64,000 nucleotides of DNA from Atopsyche davidsoni (taxonomy: Eukaryota; Arthropoda; Insecta; Trichoptera; Hydrobiosidae). The DNA lies in the NCBI GenBank assembly GCA_022113835.1, contig JAILWY010000023.1, positions 16,676,001 through 16,740,000 on the forward strand. Reading direction: 5' to 3'. The notes under the pieces were generated by a model that was not told where the DNA came from, ran no database searches, and worked only from the letters and a program-made list of their open reading frames with translations. The translations under genes and the position numbers were made by a program. Of this stretch, positions 47,216 through 59,364 are shown piece by piece. Each line of letters opens with the position of its first letter. Within the stretch, counting starts at the first letter, position 1.

Positions 47216-48283
47216 AAAAAAGAGAAATCATATTAGGAGGCTTAGAGGTCATAGAGAATTCATAGTTGAACTCCATTATGGTACACGCTCGTAAAAATGA
47301 TCGTTATGAAAGGTCTTATATCAAAAGTACTTGAGCTAATAAATGAACTTATGTAGGTCCATTAATTAAGTACTTACAAAGATGTATACATTTTAAGAAT
47401 ATGTTCAATTCTGCCGTTTTATTGATAGTTAAAAAAGTTACATGACAATAAATAAACTTTAGTAAGACGCTAAGCGGAAATTTGTTACATGAGTAAAGTT
47501 TCGTATTATTCAACCCAATCTATAAATACCTTAATATTTTTTGTTCTTGAGTGTTCTCAGCGGTTATTAATACAAAAAAAAAAACTAGGAAATATATATT
47601 GAACCAACTTATATAATCACGTATTTCGTAATCCATATAAGTTTTTTATACAAACCAAACTAGCTGATAGATTTGGTTAGTTCAGATGACTTGGTAGAAT
47701 ACTGGTTACATTGTAAATTGCTTCCAAGAAAATCAAAATGTTAACATTGTGAAATAGTTCTTCAGCACGTAAGAAGAGAAAATCAAAATTTCAGTCATTT
47801 TACAAGCTTTTTGGTTTTTGGGGCCCTTTATCTTTGCTTCTAACCCTCGTCAAGGTTTCAAACTGAATCACAGTGGCGTACTTATACTATATTAATAAAT
47901 ACTATTCCTAATAACTTATTCAAAATATTTATTATTTAATACAACATATACACGATGTTGAATCGATTGTGGTCGTTAATATATATTAACGCTTACATTT
48001 TTGTAAACTTTATTTTATAATTTTCTCCGTGCTCAGTTTGGAAATACGCCAAAGATGACACTTTTTGACTGACATCCCAAATCAACGTTTTTAATTTTAA
48101 ATGAGACATATTTGTCCTTCAGAAGTTAAGTAAGGTACAGTGCAGATGAAAATATATAAATCTGATGATTTATTAGAGAATTTCGACAAAAATATCACAA
48201 CCGTACTTGGATCAGGTCGACAGGTATGCATCGACTAATTGGCAATTAATAATAATTTATTGATCTTTATGTTTGAGATTTAC
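47216..48283. other. A+T-rich stretch, no gene seen
   Basis: Nothing recognised. Confidence 0.5.
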
Positions 48284-48373
48284 CTGTTGATTTCTAATAT
48301 TCCCACGGGTTTGGTGACAGTCGCCCGGAAAAAACACGCAAGTTACCTGTTCATTGTTACGTCCCCCAATTAT
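48284..48373 (-). CDS. Candidate 90-nt internal exon with two donors
   Basis: On the minus strand the acceptor CGCGATATTTTTCAG precedes an exon that is open without stops for 30 codons and ends at the donor CAACAG|GTAAAT. A second good donor, GAACAG|GTAACT, lies inside and would give a 27-nt microexon (48347-48373). Both lengths are multiples of three, so both forms keep the frame. The peptide starts IIGGRNNEQVTCVFFPGDCH. No family recognised. Frame-preserving alternative donors are common in neuronal and adhesion genes, but that is only an analogy. Confidence 0.3.
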
Positions 48374-49167
48374 CTGAAAAATATCGCGTGAATTAGTTTT
48401 GCTCTGTTTAAATTTATAATGACTGATTTGTGACAATTTCCGCATCTTTATTCACACAACATATCTTCATTCTAGGTGTAAAGTGAAACCTAGGCTCTAG
48501 CAGAAAAAAAATATAGATCTTTTTTTTTTTAAGTCAATAATGTTGAAATTCTTTGTATTTTTACAGCTATCAAAACTATATTTTATAACTGTAAGTTATT
48601 TTATTTATTCAGGCGTTAAAGTTTTTAATAATACTTGTAAGTTATCAAGTATTTATTCAGCATAGATACGTCCGTGACATACCTGCACACAATGATTTAA
48701 ATTCTTACTTTGTGACAGAGGCGTGATCAAAAGCTTTACCTCAACAAAACATTACCTGTGCTATAAATGTTTTAATGGCTTTTCCTTGTTATTTTATATG
48801 TGAATAGGTTATCTGAAAATATGTTCTGAATTTCACCCTTGTTTTGGTTTATAAACGGACGGCGTTCGGACTCCGAGAAGGAGGTATTTATAATTACCCC
48901 CACTGCCTTGAAGGTTTCTCTTCTCCAGTGCTTTCCATTTTGCAACCTGGAAGATCAAAGGTCTCCAAAGCCTCGTCTAATCATCATAGCTACAAGAAGT
49001 CCCTTGTTCTGCAGACGGCTTGCTTGATTAATCTTGACACGAGTTATTCAAACCATGAAATTATTTGCACAATAAATATTTAATACTTCCAATGTACAAA
49101 TTTTCTTCAAAGGTTTATTTGCAAGCTTTTACAGCATTTTTATTAAATTACGCAACCAAAATTGCCT
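48374..49167. other. No confident gene; one island
   Basis: At 48567-48590 an acceptor and donor bound a 24-nt A+T-rich segment, which I consider chance. At 48840-49040 the G+C content rises and frames of 62 and 79 codons overlap, with no recognisable product. Confidence 0.35.
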
Positions 49168-49445
49168 TGGCTTTCCATATTAGAAAATATATTTTACAAT
49201 GGACCATTTATATTTTTATATAACATTTTTTTTCTCTTAATATAATTATGTGTAAAAAAAATATAGTTATAAATGTACGTGTAGGTGTTTGAGTGTAACA
49301 ATAGCTTTGTATTCAAAACGCCATAATAAAATATTTTCACCAGAAACATCAATCTCGACCTGAATTTGAAAACGCCCCCCAAAGCTTTCCATATAAGAAA
49401 ATCTTTTTTACAGTGATCCATTTATGTTTTTATATAAAAATATTT
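49168..49445. repeat. Diverged direct repeat, 214-bp period
   Basis: GCTTTCCATATTAGAAAATA at 49170 is repeated as GCTTTCCATATAAGAAAATC at 49384, and homology continues through CCATTTAT(A/G)TTTTTATATAA. Upstream parts match poorly. A partial third unit may start near 49480. Confidence 0.6.
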
Positions 49446-49584
49446 GCTAATGCAAATAATTTTATAATTCACGTACAAGTGACTTTGAAGACGCCCTCGA
49501 AAAGCAAAGTTCTTCTCGGCAACCAAAACTCTCAAAGGTGTTGAAAAAAAACCTTACAAAGAATCGTTTTTATTTTCATTTCAG

Positions 49585-49774
49585 CCACGGGTATAGCAAT
49601 GTTCCAAATATTCTCAGACTTATTAGTTTTTGTGGCACGAGTGAATATATTGTTCTGTCCCACGTGGGGGCCCGTATCGCTCCTAACACGTGTACAGAAT
49701 CTTGTGCAATGGGAAGGACGGCCTACTGGTATATTAGTTCGCTGGACAGAACGACGTTGAGGTTATCTACTTAA
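49585..49774 (+). CDS. Candidate terminal coding exon, unknown protein
   Basis: The acceptor TTTTTATTTTCATTTCAG leads into a frame open for about 62 codons that ends in TAA at 49772-49774. It contains SNVPNILRLISFCGTSEYIV and then HVGARIAPNTCTESCAMG. The composition is balanced, with several cysteines, and the stretch is more G+C-rich than its flanks. An upstream in-frame ATG at 49538 would extend it to 78 codons without splicing. Two CACGTG sites (49661, 49687) lie inside. No family recognised. Confidence 0.3.
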
Positions 49775-50580
49775 GCTGAACACCTTCGCGACACCTGTAA
49801 TTTTGAAAAATAAAATACTGAGAAATTATATTAGCGTGTATAGTTTCGGAGTCAATAGCATTATGTCGAACAGACGAGTATGTCGAATTGTGACTCAACT
49901 CGTTAAAACTAGTTTACTTGTATAGTATTTTAAAACCGCACATTTTTGGACTATGTTACCCTTAACTGCATATAGTGACAGATCGGTAACAAACCATAAA
50001 ACCTTTTTTTTTAAATCACATAAAAACTTATAGGATCAACCGTTTCGTTTTGTGACCGTTATGTTAGACCTGTCTAACTAATTTAAATCAACTTTTTACC
50101 AATAACAGCTCTAGAATAGACACAAACCGTATTAGAAGATGACATTTGCCAACTTTTGGCATATGAGCGAAAACGTGATTAAAGTATAAGCCATCGGAAC
50201 ACACTATTGGAGATATTTTTTCTACTTCAAAAATATATTTTAAATTTATAAGTAAGTTATTTTCGTAATTAATTAAAATTATTTGGTTTTTTTTTATGAG
50301 ATGAATATTTTCAGTTTTTTCTTTTTACAAAAACATACCCCTAAATTAACACATAATTCCCTAACTCTTTAATTTTTTTCACGGAAAAATAAAAAAAATC
50401 ATGCAGATATAATAATCACACCCGAAAGTATAAAAACATTATAAATTTAAAACAGTTTAAAACTAATCATCTATGCTTAAATTAAAAAAAAAAAAATACA
50501 AACGAAAACATGTATTTTTATTTACCTAAAACACGACGTTGCTAGCTCCGATATGTCTGACTGTTAACATTTTTTTTGTT
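49775..50580. other. A+T-rich stretch, no gene seen
   Basis: Nothing recognised. Confidence 0.55.
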
Positions 50581-50760
50581 AATGATAATTGCTGACCATT
50601 ACGTCGCTGCCGCCGCGAAGGTGTTGTAAATATGCGGGCCGCGCGCCGCACGCGGCCCCCCGGTTTGTTACGTGTGCGTGCTCTATGGGACGTGAGTGGC
50701 ATTTGGATCCGCGGGCAGTCAGGGGTTACCCGTCCAGGGGTAGCCAACTGACGACTAACT
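50581..50760. promoter_or_regulatory. G+C-rich island with a strong hairpin
   Basis: GGGCCGCGCGCCGCACGCGG with CCCC following forms a G+C hairpin near 50636. CAGGGGTTACC and CCAGGGGTAGCC repeat near 50720-50745. Frames on both strands overlap. Candidate promoter or insulator. Confidence 0.3.
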
Positions 50761-50928
50761 ATATAAATTATTATAAGAGAGTATCGGGTATTTGTTAGTT
50801 CGGTTAAACAAAAACTACTAGTAATCAAGTATTTTTTTTATTGTTGATTATAAGAATACAAAATGGAAAATTATTTCGAAAAGATGATGTTATCCAAATG
50901 GTGACCGTTACGCGCTGCTGACACTCTT

Positions 50929-51322
50929 CTAATCTGGAATAACACGCTGACGCATAGCCCTCGATATTGCTGCCTTTTCTGACCTGATGTCTTGTTTCAA
51001 TTCCGTTAAGTTCGTCGGGTTATTCTCATAAACGCTACTTTTGAGGTATCCCCATACGAAATAGTCAAGAGGGCTAAGGTCGGGGCTTCTGGGAGGCCGG
51101 TTGATGTTACCTCTACGCGAAATGACCTTATTAAGGAATAATTCGTCAACAGCTTTAATTGATTGATTGGATGTATGGCGTTCTTGAGTTGAAACCTTGA
51201 AACTCCCGCAATTCTGGGCCTAAAAATTTTCGCAGCATATCGCAATAACGCTCACTATTCACATTCACCCGATACTCTTTTTGGACACCCTCTGTGTTTT
51301 TATTATTAGCGATGTCGCCGTA
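50929..51322 (-). pseudogene. Mariner-like transposase C-terminal relic
   Basis: On the minus strand one frame reads VNVNSERYCDMLRKFLGPEL, the segment before the second catalytic Asp in this family. After a frameshift near 51185 a second frame gives HTSNQSIKAVDELF, then ISRRGNINRPPRSPDLSPLD, the block with the third acidic catalytic residue. FVWGYLKSSVYENNP follows, and the frame stops after RQRVIPD at 50929. This is the C-terminal third of an IS630/Tc1/mariner DDE transposase of the type common in arthropods. The QQDGA motif with the second Asp is lost at the frameshift, so it is inactive. No terminal repeats were found. Confidence 0.7.
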
Positions 51323-54300
51323 AGTGTACTGTTGTTAATTTTTAAATTTAATAACTATATGTTCATGTGTAAAAATATAATATATTATGCAATAGAAACT
51401 ACAAGAAAAAACTTGATTTTTTTTTACGTGTGAATCGATTTTTAGAGTTTACGTGAGGTTGAATATAACGCAAGTTAAACGGCAGACATCGACGGATATC
51501 AAAATGTTGGTTAGCCCTGCTTTTCAATACATTTTCCCGAAGAATATTATTTAACACTTAACGACGGTGTGCACACGGAGATCGTATCGCGGCGTGAGAA
51601 ACGAAGAAGTGTCGCTGCTCAAAAAATATTACCTTCATAGGAAGTAACAGCATGTTTCGTTAGTAAGGAATGAACTCTGTTACGTCATTCGATGATGTGC
51701 TCATACAATTGCCATTAATATTTAGCTGCAGATTTTTATATTCAATATTTAATCGTATCATTTGTAATATTACATAATTTTCTGGAGGTCTGAAGAAGCC
51801 TTTGGCAATGAATTCACAGATGAAATCCTAAATAAATTGTATTTGTTATGGTCGTTTCGAGTTTGAATCGATTTCCCAAAATATTGTAAGCACTATAGAC
51901 TTGCGTAGGTAAAATATGTAAATTTATTTTAAATGTTTAATAATTATCATTTAAATATTTTACCATAACATGACATACTATTGACACATTCTGATTATTG
52001 AGACAGTGCTCTTTTGCCTTTTAGAAGCATCGGAAGACTTTTGTAATCGAATTTTATAGTTATAATAAATTCAAGTAATAAAAATATTTTATGTACTTCA
52101 TGACTCAAAAATATTCATTAAAATATATATATAATGTACGAGTTCAATGGATCTAATATTATATCTAATTATTTTCAAACTTTCATTACATCATAGCTCA
52201 ACAAACTTTAATACAGTTTTTGTTATGGTAGATTATTTATTACAATATTATAATTTAACTAAAAATATGATTAACCATTAAGTGAGAACTCCAGGAAATA
52301 ATGGCTCACATTTGCATATTCAGGTACTGTTTTTAGCATATTATTTTTTACAGTAATTTTAAATAATCATTTAACTTAAAATAAAGACTTAGGAACAATA
52401 AAATTGTTTGTGTATTGTAATAAAAGCACTTTTAATTTTTTTTATTACAGAAAATTATGTGAAAAAAACATCGTTAACAATCCTTATATATGCGGAACCT
52501 ACAAAAATGCACGCACAGCCTTGCAACATAGTTATTATTGCAGATCATATCAATAAAAATTTGCACTTCACGATTTTTTAGATACATACTACTTACATAG
52601 CAAGAAAAATATTTACACGTATTATTTTTAAAAAAAAATCATTTTCATAATCGAAATTTCTTTTTTTTATTATAAATTTTAAACACAATTTTTTTTACCA
52701 ATGTTTGTATCATTGTGACGCTGTTATGAGACTTTAGATTATTTTTATACGACAGTCGCATTCCTCGCTCAATAGTTTTTATTAAAATGCAATTTATCGT
52801 TTTATTCTAACGCGTTGCTCATTGCACAACGACGTGGAAAAAAAACCACGTGATTGATACATGGTTTTTTTTTTTTTTGTATGATAACGTATTGGTTGCT
52901 TAGTCATATTTTATTTACGTATGTGTTTGATTGTTAGTGCACCACTACGAAATCCACTATTCTGTGTATACGAGAGGGATATAAATATTAACGCGAGTTT
53001 AAATATTTAACATACATGTTCTCAGAGTGTATACAAATATAAATATCATAAAATCATTCACATAATTTGCTGTCAGAAGAAGGTTTTTAGTGTTGAAACG
53101 TCGCTGTTTATTTATAAATTATAACCTTTACTCGTCAGTACTCGCTTTTTAAAGCCTTATTTAGTACAAGAATTTAATATTTAATAGTGTTTGTTTATAG
53201 CTGTGGTTAAATTATAATAAAATTTAAAAAAATTCGGCCTGTTTTATTGTTTTAATGCCATTTAATTTTATTATTTTACAGCATTGCGTACACTTGTTTA
53301 TCTATTCTTGTAAGAGTTTTATTGTATGAACTGTAGATTTGGATTTTTTTTTTAAAGAGCATTCTAGTTTATTCTATTTTATTCATTGTGGTATTGTAGT
53401 CTGCGTATGCAGTTTTGCGATAAGTAATATTTAACTCAACTTTACACTTTTATGGATCTCGAATATGTGCAGTTTAATGACACTTGGAATCACATAACCT
53501 TAATAAGCTACAATTGTTTGAGAAATTTGTCTGTGTTGGTTGTTATTACACTTTTATATGAGTTGGCGTGTATTTTTTTAAGATAGTGAATCTTTTGACC
53601 TGAGCGTGACCGTGCCCACATTGTGAATCAGACATTTCTCTGGCTTCGTCTATGCACAGCATCTGGGACGAGAAAGTTACTCCGCAGGCATCGTTATAAG
53701 AAGTTGTAAATCTTATAACTTTTTTTATAATTATACAATCACTTAACTTTATAATAGTGAAATAAAATAAAATAAAATATCATTTTATTTTAAATTAAAA
53801 AAAATATAAACCTAAAATGCAGAAGTCCCTTATAACCATCAATTACGCATAATATTAAATCGATAATTCGCAGTAATTTTAATGAACAGGTGAACGAATA
53901 TGATTGAACAAACCGGTTACATTTTGCATGAAAGTTATTCGCAAAAAAATCAGGTTCAGATAATTGAGACAAACTTCGATTTTATTAATTTTTGTCTTTA
54001 TATACGGATATTAAAACGGCTTTCGATAAAAATAACGTGTATTCGAGTAATCGAATGTTTTATTTAATTATTATTTGTCGAATAGATTGTTCGAAAATCC
54101 CATCTCTAGGCCAGATGCTTCATAGACGGAGTTTTTGTTTTCCAGCTGTTTCCGCATTCTTCCTGAATGGGACATTAAATAAACAAGACGCTCTTTGTTT
54201 TCGTTTTACTCTCGTTCTTACTGATGAAAATTTATTTCCTCTGTTGTGTCTATGGGAACCGCGGTAGAAAAAAAACTGGTCTCCGTTGTGTAATTTTAAG

Positions 54301-54601
54301 GTAAGGTCCGTGTTTATTTCTGCTTTAATAAAACAGATGATGCATAAAGATTGAAGCACCCCACTTTTTAAAACCGTAACTCAGCCGTGAATTATCATTT
54401 TCTTTTTTTTATTTATATGTTGTCTTTCTGTAATTTTTACTATCTTATACTTTGACCTTTTACATCTAGTAAAAACAAGAATACTTAAAAAATATGTTTG
54501 CAGGTGTTTTGTTATTTACATTATATAAAAATTGAACACCAAAGTGTAACATGTAATATGTTTTATTGAATTTGTATGAAGTGTTAGTATTATAATATTT
54601 C
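51323..54601. other. A+T-rich stretch, no gene seen
   Basis: Nothing convincing. CAGAAGAAGGTTTTTAGTGT with TGAAACGTCG near 53083 is a word of the dispersed-repeat type. A small patch at 53600-53700 and 83-91 codon frames at 53992-54267 are not convincing. At 53281-53308 an acceptor and donor bound a 28-nt segment, probably chance. Confidence 0.45.
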
Positions 54602-54740
54602 TAAGCCGGCTACACACGCTGCGATTCAACTGATAACCGATCTGGTGACTAGTCAATAGTACATTAAAAAAAACCTATAGGCTTATAGGCTTATTATTTT
54701 TCGGGTGTCAGTTGTGTTGCAGCGTGTATAGCCAGCTTTA
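54602..54740. mobile_element. MITE, ACACGCTGCGA family, copy D
   Basis: The left arm TAAGCCGGCTACACACGCTG continues CGATTCAACTGATAACCG. The right arm reverse-complemented is TAAAGCTGGCTATACACGCT followed by GCAACACAACTGACACCC. This is the best-preserved pair of arms in the family, about 30 bp with few mismatches. The centre has a tandem ATAGGCTTATAGGCTTAT. Non-coding. Confidence 0.75.
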
Positions 54741-55239
54741 AATTAATGAAAAAATATAATCGATTTCATTTGCTCTAGTAGTGTTATTCATAGACATATA
54801 TAGTTTCTTTTTTTATATGCTTTTTATTTGTCAGCATAGTTGTCAACAGCGTTATCGAATTAGTGTCAGTATTCTTATTTAGTTTCAACGTTTCCTTGTC
54901 TAACATATTTGGGTTAATACCTGCACCTGAAGGTTCGCTTTCTAAAGTTACGGTTCCTACTAACAATAACCACTCGTTAGTTACGAGCTCACACATAACT
55001 GTGAATGCTGTTAATATTTTAAATCCATCAGTCATTCGGTCGATTCTCGTGTGTGGATTTTTTTGCCGTGCTTCTCTCGTAAGCGGGCGTAAATCTCCGC
55101 ATTCGTGTACCTAAATTATTTTCAGGTTATTGCGCACCTGTAATATATACGCATTGCTGATACTTTAATACCTATTTGTTGTTCTATCTTATTGCTTATG
55201 TAATTTTATCAGGTCTTGCAATATTTGAGACCTTTTTAC
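54741..55239. other. No gene seen
   Basis: Two 83-codon frames on opposite strands (54784-55114) overlap and show no recognisable features. Confidence 0.4.
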
Positions 55240-55604
55240 CAGTGGCGTGCCGTCGCTTCAGTTCTGAAAGTCCCTCAAATAATAATTTTTGAAATACGTT
55301 ATATCTAATCCAATTACTGATAAAATAATCCATAAAATACAATAATTTTATCAACAATTTTTATTGGCTGGCAATCACAATAATCTTTTCAAAACAAAAA
55401 TACTTGTGATGATATTTGATAAAATAAATGTGATCGAACATATAATGAAAATACGCCAAGAAGGTGGGTGAAGATATGAAAATCCAACACTTCTTATTTG
55501 TTTTTGATAACAGGCATATAAATATTAAATACTGGAATTCAAGCAATGTAAATGCATATTTATTTGGGGAAGCCAGATTTTGTATTTTGAAACGCCGCCA
55601 CTGG
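55240..55604. mobile_element. Possible hAT-type MITE (weak)
   Basis: Starts CAGTGGCGTGCCGTCGC and ends GAAACGCCGCCACTG, so 8-bp termini CAGTGGCG are exactly inverted. The flanking 8-mers (CTTTTTAC and GCTTGAAT) do not match, so the pairing of these two ends is uncertain. Confidence 0.35.
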
Positions 55605-58600
55605 CTTGAATATAACATCTGGATAAGTCTAAATAATTATTCAAATTTTATTACTTACAATAATTATTATCTCTCTGCCCATAGATTAATGTTTCCGGTG
55701 AAGACAGTTCATGCCCACAAACTTTCACTTTTATCAATCGTAACACGTTTTTATCTTTATTATTTAATTATGTTGATAGTTTTTAGATTATTTATTTATT
55801 ATAAAATATATATATACGTAACGGGGGATAAAAAGCCAGGAAAAGCACGTGTTGTAGACAAACAGTCGTATAAGCTAATCTGACCCAACCTTAAGACACT
55901 CGTTCAAATAAAAGCAGCCTCCATACTACTATAGACTAAACTTTACTAATGGTTATCAAAAGTACCATACTTTTTTGAATATGCTGTATATTTGGCAATG
56001 CTTGTTTTATGTTGTATCCAGGTATACATTTCACCTGGTGAGATCACAAGGGTTACCTGATGGGATTGAGTTATAGGTGAACACGAACAGGAAAACCTTG
56101 AATTGCTAATAAAATTGGGGAAGCATGATGAGTCATCTTCTTTATAAGACACAAAGAAGCCATGGTTTTCGGTGATATTTGAAGAATGCCCGTTGGAAGA
56201 ACTTTGAAATAATATATTACAATAATTTATCGATTATTTTGTGGTTTGCAGGTACTTTCATACAGTGTATGTATTATTTCTTACTAGCCCAAGTCACAAG
56301 AATCAGTTGCATCGTTGTTGTATATTTATGGATAACGTATTAAAGCATAATAGATAAATAATTTATTTCGATTTAGGTTAAAATGATTTTGTACGAAGTA
56401 TGTATACACGTGTTTGAAATTAAAGTTGATCAAACCATCACGTATTTCACGTGAGTGAAAAGTTTATAAAAATCCCAGATTCGACATGTGTAAAAGGCAC
56501 TATATAATAAGTACTTTTCAAATGTTTTTCATTTTCTTTTTGGTCGAGCTTTAAGGTAGGTGCTGTTGTACTTCCGCGTTTTTAAGTTTTGTCAATTTGC
56601 CAGCAGATATGGAGTCTGTAGAACGAAGTGCCAACAGCTTGTAAACTAAAAGTGTGGAAAAGGGAAGGCCCGTGTGTCTGCCGAATAGGCAGCTTTTATC
56701 TGCCAAAAGAAGTTTAAAATAAAACAAACCGGGAATTTTATTAGTCAAGTCGCTATAAAAATATTTTTAATTAATTTTAAGCGCATTTTAGCTTGGAATT
56801 AGTGCTGGAAACTATCGAATTCAATACTTAAAATACTGAAGAAAGTTCACGTGTATCGTTAAATATTATTATCAATTCTTTGAGGCCTGATTTATAGCAT
56901 AGTTTATTTTTGTGAAATAATCTTGTTTGATCGATCAATATTATGGGCAATTAAATCTACTGTGTTTCTATACAAAACAGCGGAAGGCTTTTAAAATATT
57001 TTGGATCTTACTGAAAACGATTTTATTAGAATTTACAAGTAACATTTAATCTGGTTTTTAAATATATTTAACCAGCTCTTAAGTGTTCCCTATAGTATGT
57101 TTTACGTTGGTTTTTAAATTTATTACCTTAGTTTCATTATTTAAAATTTCATGAATTCAATTACGAAACTCGGTTGTTAAAAATTTGTTTTTCCATTGTG
57201 ATCGATTGATCGAAAAATTACCAATCGTCCCATCACTATTACGAAACATGAAAACCTTATGAAAACCCGAATAGGACAGGCATTAATAAACAGGTATTTG
57301 ATTATCGATTTAATTATTTTTCGGTAATATTTTAAGCAATTTGCATATTGATGGTCGAATAAAAATATTTTTAAATCAATTTATTTACACTTTATTGCGT
57401 ATTTTTTAATAGATTTCGTTTCGAAGATGTACTTTTCTGATAACCACAAGCTCGCCTTTTATGTCCAGGTACCGATTCACGGTTGATGACCACAGGTTAA
57501 ACGGTGTTTCTGAAATCATTGTAACATGTATATATGTAAGTGTATGTATTAAAAGATTAAAAATGGTATTTTTAAATTACACAAATTTTATGTAATTTTC
57601 TAATGCAGACCACACGCCAATTTTATGATTTTCCACTGCTGTATTGCTTAAATAAAATACAAGAAAGCGATTTTTAAAAATAGTTTTAAAATCCAGCGTG
57701 TCCTTGTATAGTGGAGAGTTACAATGTTCATTGAAATATTATTACAAGGAATACTTAGAACGACTTAAAAATAAATTAAAACAGCTGTTTTATTAAGGGT
57801 TAACCTACCGCCGTGGCAATTTACCTTTTTTCACTCTAGCCTTTTGTAGAAGTTTCATCGGTTTGTACATGCCTCTATATAACTGTGTCGTTAATATGTC
57901 ATTTAAACTATCGTTTTTAATAACGTTATTGTATACTTTTATATTTTTATAGATGAAACCTTCGTATATGGAAGTGTTGTGGGTGGAACTCGGATGCTGG
58001 ATTTTTCTTATCTCATTCCTACGATATTGATTTACGAATGATCATCTTTGATTTAATACGCATCTTTATAAGGCGCGTACATTTTTTATGGCGTCTATAA
58101 CCACAGCTTAAATATAGCTTGAAGTACCTACTTAGGATTTACCTAAATAAGGGAGCGGTTAGAGTGGATCAGTCGGCCGCATGAAACAGCAAATTTTTAT
58201 TTTTTTGTATTCTTTTCACGCGTAGACAATTATTAATTTAAGGAATTGAATGATTATAGGGATTGCGCATGGCCTATCACGTTTCTACAGCAGAAGTCAT
58301 TATTTCTTACCATAAGATTACGTACACGTTACAAGTATCAATAAATTATAATCAATGCATCCCTAGTCTTGTGTAACTTGTGTTACACAAAGAATACGTA
58401 AAGTGTGCCGTCAGTGGCGTGCATTACAAACACTCATAAATTCATGACCCCATAAAAAAAATGATTTAAGAAAACGAAAAATACGATGCCCACCAAATTA
58501 TCTTTAGACCGCATCGCACTTTAAACATCGTTTGCAGCTCAATTTTTGATGCATCTTGATGAAACGCTTTGCATAATGATTCATGCAGCCAACTGGTAAT

Positions 58601-58688
58601 AACTAACACGAGTGTACCAATGCCAAACCGGGTATTTCTGAATTATTAAAAATAAGTAATACAGTAAAGGGTGCCACTATTGTACATA
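55605..58688. other. A+T-rich stretch, no gene seen
   Basis: A 139-codon frame (55464-55883) is mostly Tyr/Ile/Leu/Phe and reflects A+T content. CAGTGGCGTGC near 58415 is a lone hAT-type end. CACGTG occurs at 55846, 56407, 56448 and 56848. Confidence 0.45.
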
Positions 58689-59364
58689 TTAACTCATTTT
58701 AAGCGGGTAACCAAATTGACTTAACTGATATGCGTAGTGGGCAAAATTCGCGTAAAATTGCGCGTGTGAAATCAAGTCTATACACTCTTTGATTTGCACT
58801 TTTTGATTTTTTTTCTTCCGTTTAGCAACTCCCGACTTAATTATGAGATTTTTGTTCATATATTAAATGTTATTATTACACAATAGCTTATATTATATTT
58901 ATATTTTAAGCGGGTAACCAAATTGACTAAACTGATGTGCGAAGCGGACGAAATTCGTGTAAAATTGCACGTGTGAAATTTAGTCTATACACTCTTTGAT
59001 TTGCATGTAAATCAAATAAATCGTTTCCTATAAAAAGATGAACCACTTCATACACACTTTGCGGATTACTTGGCATCACAACAACACCTTTTTGTCCTAA
59101 AAAATATTCAATAATTGGAGGATTATCATTATCTGACCACTCCACTTCTTTATTGTCACTTTGTTCAGAATCACTTGACAGTATTGGTAGAAGTAACGTT
59201 GACGATCCCAAAAACAAACATTTCGAACTGTAAACCTAAAGAATAAAATGACCTTCTGCCGCTTTTAGAGTAAACACATTCAAAAACGTATTAATACGCG
59301 CCCCGCCTTCAGACAGCAGTCCGCGAAACGGGTACTAGTACCCGCCCCGCCTTTAGTGTGTTAA
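58689..59364 (-). mobile_element. piggyBac-like MITE, copy 3, with duplicated 3' end
   Basis: The high-coordinate terminus (minus strand CACACTAAAGGCGGGGCGGG) abuts TTAA at 59361-59364. On the low side the 3' region occurs twice: at about 58689-58798, behind TTAA at 58689-58692, and again from about 58915. Both begin near AAGCGGGTAACCAAATTGAC and run to CACTCTTTGATTTGCA. About 115 bp of unrelated A+T-rich sequence separates them. Either two elements are nested or the end was duplicated. Confidence 0.7.
58990..59217 (-). pseudogene. piggyBac transposase N-terminal relic
   Basis: The minus-strand frame reads LFLGSSTLLLPILSSDSEQS, then VEWSDNDNPPIIEYFLGQKG, then the LFIGNDLFDL segment. After that this copy shifts frame and runs on into the 3' region, ending only at 58927. 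No ATG is available in frame near the start. The acidic N-terminal stretch is present and the catalytic domain is missing. Confidence 0.6.

Noticed and set aside
48567..48590. 24-nt microexon between acceptor and donor
   Set aside because: A+T-rich content makes such pairs common by chance and nothing else supports it. The same applies to 53281-53308.
55464..55883. 139-codon plus-strand ORF, the longest in the window
   Set aside because: Composition is dominated by Tyr, Ile, Leu, Phe and Asn, as expected from A+T-rich DNA, and it starts inside a possible MITE.
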